Below are positions 53,055-59,857 of a stretch of 64,000 bases of DNA, in pieces. Below the pieces are notes generated by a model. That model saw nothing but the letters and a program-made list of their open reading frames with translations, ran no database searches and had not been told where the DNA came from. Numbering within the stretch: position 1 is the stretch's first letter; each line of letters opens with the position of its first letter. Both the position numbers and the translations under genes were made by a program. This stretch comes from Anaerolineae bacterium (GTDB lineage Bacteria > Chloroflexota > Anaerolineae > 4572-78 > J111): NCBI GenBank assembly GCA_022071955.1, contig JAJVIM010000015.1, positions 186,001 through 250,000 on the forward strand, read 5' to 3'.

Positions 53055-54305
53055 TTAGTTATTGATAGGCCCGGCCGGTTCGCTGGCGGCCAGCATCGCC
53101 CCGAACAGACCCCAAACAATCAGCGCCACCTGCGGCGAGGCGATGATCGCATCAAACAGGCCGTGGGTTAAAAACGCGGCCAGGCTGCCCAGCAGCCCCA
53201 GCGCCAGCGCCGATTGCCCGGCGGCGCGCGCCAGCCGGCCGGCCAGCGTTGCAAACAGGGCCAGGTGCAAAATCAGCGCCGGCAGTCCCATTTCGGCGGC
53301 AAGCTGCAAATAAATGTTGTGAGCATGGCCAAAGGCGGCGCCGGCGGAAATCAACTCGGTGGGGGCCAGCAGTTTGACCGCCGCCTCAAACAGCCCCAGG
53401 CCGACGCCGGTCAACGGGAAAGCGCCGGCCAGCACCAGCGCTCGCTGCCACAATTCCAGCCGGGCGCGCAGGCTGGAATCGGCCAGCGGTTGGCTGCGGC
53501 CCAGTAAGTTATCGAACAAGACCGCCGGCCCCAGCCACAGGGCCAGCCCGGCAACCAGCGCCGCCAGCAGCAGCCAGCCCACCAGCCAGCGCCGGCTGCG
53601 CGCTACGGACATCACCGCCAGGCCGACCCCGCTCGCCAGCAGCGCGCCGCGCGACTGGGTGAGTAGCAGCAGCAGCGCCAGCGCGATGGCCGTTATTTTA
53701 GCAGCGTCGCGTACGGGCCATTGTTCGGCTTTCAGAGCCAGAGCCACGGCCGGCAGCAAAAACAGGGCGGCCAACCCGCCGGCCAGGTTGGGGTTAAAGC
53801 TATCGCGATCCCAAAAGGCGTGGTAACCGCCGGGCAGCAGGCTGTAAATTTCCCGGTCGATAAACGGCAGTTTATTGCTGCCCAGCCGGGTGCCCAGCAG
53901 CAGAATTACGCCCACTCCCAGGCCGGCCAGCAGCAACAGCCAGCTCTGGCGCGGCAGCCACGTTTGAGCGGCGACCGCGCCGCACAGGGCCAGCCCGGCC
54001 ACAAACGCCAGCGCCAGCGGCCGGGTGACGCCGTCATCCAGCGAGTTGAGCAGGTTGAGCGGCAGTAACAGTAACAGCCCCAACAACGCGCCGTCGGCCA
54101 TGCGGCTGCCGGTCAGCCGGCCCACGGCCAGCCAGCGCAGGCCAAAAATGAGAGCCAGCCCGGCCAAAGCCAGCGGTGTGCTCCAGGCCGGCATCAACCG
54201 GCTAAAAAGCAGCCCCGGCAAAAAGAGCACGGCCGCCAGCCCAAACAGCGGGGCCTCGCCGAGCGGATTGTAGCTGTTGAGCTGGCGGCGCAGGCTGGCC
54301 ATCAT
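53055..54305 (-). CDS. O-antigen ligase/polymerase-family membrane protein
   Basis: 416 residues with around twelve hydrophobic segments. The Wzy_C signature is recognisable: LLLLTQSRGALLASGVGL, the large loop with LLGRSQPLADSSLRARLELWQRA, GVGLGLFEAAV and GAAFGHAHNIYLQLAAEMG, including the conserved His and Arg-x-x-x-W residues. It would polymerise or ligate glycan chains outside the membrane. The ATG at 54305 overlaps the stop of the kinase gene. Confidence 0.88.
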   Translation of the reverse strand: MMASLRRQLNSYNPLGEAPLFGLAAVLFLPGLLFSRLMPAWSTPLALAGLALIFGLRWLAVGRLTGSRMADGALLGLLLLLPLNLLNSLDDGVTRPLALAFVAGLALCGAVAAQTWLPRQSWLLLLAGLGVGVILLLGTRLGSNKLPFIDREIYSLLPGGYHAFWDRDSFNPNLAGGLAALFLLPAVALALKAEQWPVRDAAKITAIALALLLLLTQSRGALLASGVGLAVMSVARSRRWLVGWLLLAALVAGLALWLGPAVLFDNLLGRSQPLADSSLRARLELWQRALVLAGAFPLTGVGLGLFEAAVKLLAPTELISAGAAFGHAHNIYLQLAAEMGLPALILHLALFATLAGRLARAAGQSALALGLLGSLAAFLTHGLFDAIIASPQVALIVWGLFGAMLAASEPAGPINN

Positions 54306-55954
54306 TTCAGAAACGGCAGCCATTTGCCCTGCCGTTGCGGGGTGGCCGCGCTGCCTTGCGGTCCGTGGCCGTTGCCGGAGTGGTAATAATGATGGTAGTA
54401 GTAATAGTAACCGCCGCCGGATTTACTGAACTGGTTGACAACCGCGCCTAAAATAGTGGCCCCGGCGTGCTGCAAATTGGCTACCGCCTGCCGGGCCGCG
54501 TCGCGGCGGGTCGCGCCGGCTTCGGTTACCAGCACCACACCATCCAGGTGCGAAGCCAGCACGGGCGCGTCGGCCACGGCCAGCACCGGTGGGCTGTCAA
54601 AGAGGATGACATCGGCTTCAGCCAGCAGATCGCTGACCAACTGCTGCATGCGCCGCGACCCCAGCATTTCTGACGGGTTGGGCGGCAGTTTGCCGCTGGT
54701 CATCAGCCATAGGTTTTCAATGGTAGTCTGGCGCAGATAGCTGCCCGGCCGCGCTTCCGGCGTCCGCAGCAGATCGGTCAACCCGGCCATATTGCCCACC
54801 TGAAAAATGTCGTGCTGCACAGGTTTGCGCAGGTCGGCATCGATGATAATGGTTTTTAGCCCGGTTTGGGCCATCACTACCCCCAGGTTGGCCACGGTGG
54901 TGCTTTTGCCTTCGGAGGGGGTGGGGCTGGTGACCATGATCGCCCGCACCGGCTCGTCAATCGCCATAAACTGGATGTTGCTGCGCAGCATGCGGTAGGC
55001 TTCGGCCTGCGGCGAAAAGAGATCGTGGGCCGTGACCAGCTTGTCCTGATAGCTTTTGCCTTTGATCCGGCCGATGGCTCCCAGCGCGGTTACGGCAACC
55101 TGCTGTTCCAGATCGACCGGCGATTTGAGGGTATCGTCCAGGTATTCCAGCAAAAAGATGATGCCCAACGCCAGCAGCAGCCCCACCACCCCGCCGAGCA
55201 GCGTGTTTTGCATTGTTTTGGGGCGCACCGGCCGGCCGCTGGTTTGAGCCGGCTCGATGACGGCCAGGTAGTTGGGCGACTTTTCTTTTTCTACCAGCAC
55301 CAACAGTTGGGTGTAGTTGTTTTCCCAACCGGCGACAAGCTGCTCCAGATTATTGATCTCTTCCTGCAAATCCTGCACCTGCTGCGCCGAAAGCGAACCG
55401 CTCATGGCCTGGTTGAGCGTTTCCAGCCGGGCCTGTCCCGCCTCGATTTTACCTTTGAGGCTGTCGAGCCGCTGCCGGATAAATTCCTGGTTTTTGCTCT
55501 GGGTCTGGTTTTCCAGTGCGGTCGGACTGAGCTTGATCAGTTGGCTGGCAACCTCATCGGCTGTAACCAGCGCCTCGTCTGGTGAGCCGGCTTCGACGGT
55601 GATCTCCAGCAATTGGGTATCGCGCACCGGGTTAACCGTAACCCGGCTGCGCAGCGTTTGCCAGTTATCCGGCAGTTGCAGCGCCTCGACCACGCTTTGC
55701 AGCACCGGCTGCCGCCGGGCGATGTTGGCGTAGGTTTGGGCCAACTGCTGGCTGATGTAAATATCGCGGGTGTCCAACTGGGTAGACTGGATGGATTGGC
55801 CCACCATAATGGTGGCCGTGGCCTGATAAACCGGCTCCTGCCGGCGGCTGAAGATATAGGCGCTGGCTGCGCCGGCCACGGCCAACAGGATAATCAGCCA
55901 CCACCATTTCAGGGCCAGGTGGAAATATTGGCGCAGGTCAATCGAATCGTTCAT
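54302..55954 (-). CDS. Wzz/Wzc-type polysaccharide chain-length regulator and tyrosine autokinase
   Basis: 550 residues combining a Wzz domain and a BY-kinase. The first membrane helix is WWWLIILLAVAGAASAYIF; the Wzz part includes ATIMVGQSIQSTQLD; a coiled coil around 150-230 follows, then a second helix LLGGVVGLLLALGIIFLLEYL. The kinase has Walker A SPTPSEGKSTT (~335-346), Walker A' IIIDADLRKPVQHD, and Walker B VILFDSPP. The Tyr/His-rich tail near 514-525 is the expected autophosphorylation cluster. It controls export and length of the polysaccharide. GAGG lies five bases before the ATG at 55954. Confidence 0.92.
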   Translation of the reverse strand: MNDSIDLRQYFHLALKWWWLIILLAVAGAASAYIFSRRQEPVYQATATIMVGQSIQSTQLDTRDIYISQQLAQTYANIARRQPVLQSVVEALQLPDNWQTLRSRVTVNPVRDTQLLEITVEAGSPDEALVTADEVASQLIKLSPTALENQTQSKNQEFIRQRLDSLKGKIEAGQARLETLNQAMSGSLSAQQVQDLQEEINNLEQLVAGWENNYTQLLVLVEKEKSPNYLAVIEPAQTSGRPVRPKTMQNTLLGGVVGLLLALGIIFLLEYLDDTLKSPVDLEQQVAVTALGAIGRIKGKSYQDKLVTAHDLFSPQAEAYRMLRSNIQFMAIDEPVRAIMVTSPTPSEGKSTTVANLGVVMAQTGLKTIIIDADLRKPVQHDIFQVGNMAGLTDLLRTPEARPGSYLRQTTIENLWLMTSGKLPPNPSEMLGSRRMQQLVSDLLAEADVILFDSPPVLAVADAPVLASHLDGVVLVTEAGATRRDAARQAVANLQHAGATILGAVVNQFSKSGGGYYYYYHHYYHSGNGHGPQGSAATPQRQGKWLPFLK

Positions 55955-56012
55955 TAAGTCCTCACTTTGGCAAATTGGTGAAACTTTTGGGTGCTTCGGC
56001 CCCATCCCCCAA

Positions 56013-56128
56013 CCCCCTTCCCCGGGGAAGGGGGCTTATTGAAATGCTGTGATTGTGGGCGGCGTAGCCGCCCACAATCACAGCAAAAAAGCTCTTCTCC
56101 CCCTTCTCCCCTCAAGGGGAGAAGGGGG
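56013..56128. repeat. Three perfect palindromes in a row; the middle one has 19-bp arms
   Basis: CCCCCTTCCCC/GGGGAAGGGGG lies at 56013-56034 with no loop. TGCTGTGATTGTGGGCGGC pairs with its complement across GTA at 56045-56085. CCCCCTTCTCCCCT/AGGGGAGAAGGGGG lies at 56099-56128 with a two-base loop. They fill the 200-base gap between the PD40 gene and the kinase gene, which holds no coding sequence. Confidence 0.8.
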
Positions 56129-56156
56129 CCGGGGGGATAAGGGGTGTTTTGTTTCT

Positions 56157-58496
56157 CTACGGCTCGGCCGTGGGCTTCACAAAGCGCCAGTCCGGCAGGC
56201 GCTCCAACTCCGGCGGCGGCGCGAGCGTCTTCACCCAGACCGGGTCAAAATCATTGAACTCGCTGGGCGGCAGCAGCAACCGCTGCCCGCTGCCGTCGCG
56301 GTTCATCAGCCACAACTGGTTGGTGCCGGTCCGGTTGGAATAAAAGACAATCTGCTCGCCATCCGGGGCAAAGGAGGGATGCTTGTCCCAGGCCCAGTCG
56401 TTGTGAGTGAGCTGGTGCGGCTCGCTGCCGTCGGCGTTGCTGGTCCAGACATCATCATTGCCGGTTTCGGTGCTGACAAAAACCAGCTCCGGCCGGCTGG
56501 GCGACCAGACCGGATCGTAAACAATGCCCGTGCCAAAATTAGAGGCCAGCCGCTCAACGTTATATTCGTGGTCGTACACGTGCAGAGCAATCCGGGGGCC
56601 GCTGGTTACCCACAACAACTCTTGATTGTAGGCTTCAAAGCGGCCATCGAGCGTCCAGGCATCGCGCTTGACCGCCGAGTCGTAGGGCCAGCGGTCGGTC
56701 AGCCGGGCCACCTGGCCGGTCGCGGGATCAAACACGTAGGGCTGCGGCGTGATCTGCGGCGTGGCTTGCAGCTTTTCGGCCCGGGTTCGCTCCTCAACCG
56801 TGGCCCCTTCCCGGTCAGACAAAAAGATGATCCTGCCCAGCAGCAGCGCCGGCAGCGATTGCGGCGTGCTGGTCGGCGTGGCCGTAGCCGTGGGCGAGGG
56901 CAGGCCAACCAGCAAAACCGGCGTCGGCGTGGCGGTTTGCACGTTGGCCGGCGTGGGCGTCGGCGTGCCGGTGGTCATCGCCACCGCCTGCCAGTATTGA
57001 ACCGTGGCCGTATTCTCCGGCGTGGCCGCGTCGATAACAACCGCCGGAGTGACCCAGTTGGCCGGCAGCGGCGTGGCCGTGCCGTGGGCCATGGCCGCGG
57101 CCGTTACCTGCGCTGCCTGGGCGGCGGCGGTCATTACGTTTTCCGGCGTTGGGGTGCTGGTAATGATAACATAAGTTGGCGTTGGCGTGGCCGTGACCAC
57201 GTGCGGCGGCTGGCCGGTGGTCATGGCGATGGCTGTGGCCTGCGCCGCCTGAGCCACAGCCGTGGCCGCGTTTTCGCCGGTGGGCGTGGCCGTAACGACC
57301 ACCGGAGTCACCCAGTAGGGCGGGACGGCCGTGGCCGTGCCGTCGCGGCGGGCGGCGGCGGTCATCTGCACCGAGTGCGCGACCGCCGTTTCAATGGCTT
57401 GCGGCGTTGGGGTGCTGGTGACCAGCACAAAGTAGGGCGGCGGCGTTTCGGCCGGGGCCGGCCCCAGGTTGAGGAATAACTGCGGCGGCTGCTTGGCGCT
57501 GGCCGGGCCAACGCCGCTGTCCCAGGCAAACAGGTTGTTCTGCGAACCGCCCGGCCCAACAATACGGAACGAGACAAAGCGGCCAAATTTGTCGCTGCCG
57601 TTTAAAATGCGTTCGGTCAGCAGCGCCAGTTGTCCTGCCGAAAATTCAAAGGAGTTGATTACATCCTGGCCCAGCTCCGCCGGCGTCAGTTCCGGCGAGA
57701 GAACGCTCAGCGCCGCGGCCCGGCTGAACTGGCTGTAGCTGTGGCCGCGCCAGCCCAGGTCGATCTCCGGGGCCAGCAGTTCGACCTGCCAGCGGCCTTC
57801 ACTTTGAAGCTGGTCGGCCCGCAGGCCGGTTAGCCGCAGGCTGGCGCCGGTTACCTGCGTGCCGCGCGGGATGCGCCGCAGGTCAAACTGGAGCACGGCC
57901 ACATACTGCTGGCCATCGAGCGCGCCGCTGTACAGGTACGAGTCGCCCAGGTGGTTGGGCGCGTCAAACTCGCTGAGCAGGGCGTCATCGTTACTGACCG
58001 CCCAGCCGGCATCGAGCGCGGCCGGGTTCAGCGCCAGCCCGCGCCCGCCGGGCACGGCCGTGGGGGTAACGGTGGCATCCTGAAAGCTGAGGACCGGGCC
58101 GCGGTCATCCAGGAGTGGTGTTGGGCTGAAGCGTGGGGTTGGCGTGGTGGTCGGCGTGGCGGGAATAATGAAGCGGGGCGTTACCCCCACGGCGGCGCTC
58201 GATGGATCGTAATTAAAGATGGCCTGGCTGTAAGCCAGCAGCAGCAGCGCCGCCAGGCTTAGCAGCACCGCCCAGATGATCAGCCGCCACTGAACCGTGG
58301 GTCGCGGCCGGGTTGGCCGGGCCAGCACTGCCGGTTCCGGCGGCAAATAGGGTTGGGCCGCCGGGCTGCGCCGGGGCCGTCCGGTCGATGGCGGCGTCGG
58401 TTCGCGGTCAAACAGCGGTTCAAAGAGGTCATCGGGGGGGTCTTCCAGCCCGGAAAAAATATCTTCCAGCCGGTCGCGTAGGTTGTTATCTGCCAT
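56157..58496 (-). CDS. Membrane-anchored protein with DNRLRE-like, Thr/Pro repeat and PD40 (TolB-like) domains
   Basis: 779 residues. A charged cytoplasmic N-terminus precedes one membrane helix (LIIWAVLLSLAALLLLAYSQ, ~72-91). Residues ~155-340 resemble a DNRLRE-type beta domain (LQFDLRRIPRGTQVTGASLRLTG). Residues ~365-560 are four degenerate ~46-residue repeats of the type TATPTPENVMTAAAQAAQVT...PANWVTPAVV. Residues ~580-760 hold PD40/WD40-like blades (SNADGSEPHQLTHN, FAPDGEQIVFYSNRTGTNQLWLMNRDGSG), as in TolB-type propellers. A cell-surface structural or sensing role is likely. It lies between ParA and the polysaccharide kinase. Confidence 0.8.
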   Translation of the reverse strand: MADNNLRDRLEDIFSGLEDPPDDLFEPLFDREPTPPSTGRPRRSPAAQPYLPPEPAVLARPTRPRPTVQWRLIIWAVLLSLAALLLLAYSQAIFNYDPSSAAVGVTPRFIIPATPTTTPTPRFSPTPLLDDRGPVLSFQDATVTPTAVPGGRGLALNPAALDAGWAVSNDDALLSEFDAPNHLGDSYLYSGALDGQQYVAVLQFDLRRIPRGTQVTGASLRLTGLRADQLQSEGRWQVELLAPEIDLGWRGHSYSQFSRAAALSVLSPELTPAELGQDVINSFEFSAGQLALLTERILNGSDKFGRFVSFRIVGPGGSQNNLFAWDSGVGPASAKQPPQLFLNLGPAPAETPPPYFVLVTSTPTPQAIETAVAHSVQMTAAARRDGTATAVPPYWVTPVVVTATPTGENAATAVAQAAQATAIAMTTGQPPHVVTATPTPTYVIITSTPTPENVMTAAAQAAQVTAAAMAHGTATPLPANWVTPAVVIDAATPENTATVQYWQAVAMTTGTPTPTPANVQTATPTPVLLVGLPSPTATATPTSTPQSLPALLLGRIIFLSDREGATVEERTRAEKLQATPQITPQPYVFDPATGQVARLTDRWPYDSAVKRDAWTLDGRFEAYNQELLWVTSGPRIALHVYDHEYNVERLASNFGTGIVYDPVWSPSRPELVFVSTETGNDDVWTSNADGSEPHQLTHNDWAWDKHPSFAPDGEQIVFYSNRTGTNQLWLMNRDGSGQRLLLPPSEFNDFDPVWVKTLAPPPELERLPDWRFVKPTAEP

Positions 58497-58586
58497 AAGT
58501 TATCGTTTCTTTGGGTGTTATAGTTGTCTCCCTCATCCCCCAGCCCCCTTCTACCCGTAGAGTGGAAGGGGGAGAAAGGAGGTTTT

Positions 58587-58625
58587 GGGTGTGGTTTGGG
58601 CGGCTACGCCGCCCAAACCACACCC
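58587..58625. repeat. Perfect palindrome, 18-bp arms, 3-base loop, GGGCGGC core
   Basis: GGGTGTGGTTTGGGCGGC pairs perfectly with GCCGCCCAAACCACACCC across TAC. It lies after the ParA stop and before the PD40 gene. Its core and loop size equal those at 56.06 and 59.66 kb, but its outer arms differ. Confidence 0.8.
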
Positions 58626-58653
58626 TCAATTTAATCTCCCCCTCCCCCATTTT

Positions 58654-58678
58654 GGGGGAGGGGGCAGGGGGGTGGGGG
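58654..58678 (+). other. Potential G-quadruplex run
   Basis: Four runs of five or six G (G5-A-G5-CA-G6-T-G5) on the plus strand, with a C-run partner just before it (58637-58648), so a hairpin is also possible. It lies within 60 bases of the ParA stop codon. Confidence 0.55.
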
Positions 58679-58712
58679 CAGTGGAAATCTATCTTGGTTT
58701 GCGGATACCTTG

Positions 58713-59480
58713 TTATGGGTAGTTACAACTCATTATTTCCTGCGCCAGGGCGCGGTACTGCCGGGCGGCGCGGGTTTGGGGCGCATACGTGGTAATCGGT
58801 TGGCCGAAGGCCGGGCACTCCTTAAGCCTTGTATCAATGCCGATAATCGTTTGCAGCAGCCGGCCGTTGAGGCTGGCCTGCAACTGTTCCAGCAGCAGCC
58901 GCGACACCCGGTTGCGTTGGTCGTACATGGTCACCACAATCTGGTAGGTCAGGCCGGGATTGGTTTTGCGCCGCACCAACTGCACCAGGCGGATGATCTG
59001 CCGCAGCGACTGGGCGGCGTAATATTCGGCCTGCACCGGGATGAGCAGTCGCTGGGCCGCGGTCAGGGCGTTGAGAGTCAGCGTGCCCAGCGCCGGGGCG
59101 CAGTCGAGCAGGATATAATCGTAGAGTTGGGCCGGCAGGCTGGCCAACTGGCTTTTGAGCCGGCTTTCAAAGTTGCGCTGCGGGTAGAGCAGCTTGTCAA
59201 TCAGAGCCAGCTCGCGGTTGGCCGGGGCCACGTCCAGTCCCAATACCGGACTTTCACGGCTGACGCCGATGAGAGAGGTGCTGCCCAGCAGGGCGTCGCC
59301 GATGGTCCGGTGCAGGCCGTCCGGTTTTAGCCCGAGCGACATGGTTAAATGGGCCTGCGGGTCCAGATCGATCAGCAGCACGCTGCGGCCCAGCTCGGCC
59401 AGGCAGGCCCCCAGCGACAGGCAGGTGGTGGTTTTGGCTACGCCGCCTTTGTGGTTGTTGATGGCGATAATGTGGGTCAT
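58713..59480 (-). CDS. ParA/Soj-family ATPase
   Basis: 255 residues. The deviant Walker A KGGVAKTTT is at 11-19, followed by SVLLIDLDPQAHLT (switch/A'-type motif) and YDYILLDCAPALGTLTLNAL as Walker B region. These match ParA/Soj/MinD-type ATPases that move DNA or protein complexes. No parB gene or parS-like cluster is seen, so chromosome partition is not shown; in a polysaccharide cluster it could instead position the export machinery. The ATG at 59480 starts directly at MTHIIAINNHKGG. Confidence 0.9.
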   Translation of the reverse strand: MTHIIAINNHKGGVAKTTTCLSLGACLAELGRSVLLIDLDPQAHLTMSLGLKPDGLHRTIGDALLGSTSLIGVSRESPVLGLDVAPANRELALIDKLLYPQRNFESRLKSQLASLPAQLYDYILLDCAPALGTLTLNALTAAQRLLIPVQAEYYAAQSLRQIIRLVQLVRRKTNPGLTYQIVVTMYDQRNRVSRLLLEQLQASLNGRLLQTIIGIDTRLKECPAFGQPITTYAPQTRAARQYRALAQEIMSCNYP

Positions 59481-59638
59481 CGGTTGGGTAATCCCCTCTC
59501 ACCCCCCTGCCCCCTCTCCCCTCAGGTTTATCGTTACCCATAAATCTGCCAACTCTTGTTCGCCCCTCACCCCCCCTGCCCCCCTTCTACCCTTCGGGCA
59601 CTTCGTCCCCTTCAGGAGAGAAGGGGGATTTGACTTTT

Positions 59639-59679
59639 GTGATCAGTTTGGGGCGGCAAAGCCGCCCCAAACTGATCAC
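59639..59679. repeat. Perfect palindrome, 19-bp arms, 3-base loop, GGGCGGC core
   Basis: GTGATCAGTTTGGGGCGGC pairs perfectly with its complement across AAA. It lies in the 377-base gap 59481-59857 between the fusion gene and parA. The rest of that gap is C-rich and G-rich runs, including CCCCTCCCCCATTTTGGGGG (59691-59710) shared with 58.64 kb, and twice GCGGGGCACAGGTGG; no gene is seen there. Confidence 0.8.
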
Positions 59680-59857
59680 GTAATATTTTCCCCTCCCCCA
59701 TTTTGGGGGATACCCCTGCGGGGCACAGGTGGGGCAGGGGGAGGGGGTTAACCTTCTTCTGCGGGGCACAGGTGGTTTGGGGGTGGGATGAAAAGGTTTT
59801 GTTGCACTTTCCTTTTCTGTTGAGTTTTTTGGAGAGAATGGAAGTGCTGCCTTATCT

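Noticed and set aside
58713..59480. Chromosome partition or plasmid origin region
   Set aside because: ParA stands alone. No parB, no parS-like sites and no DnaA-box cluster were seen around it.
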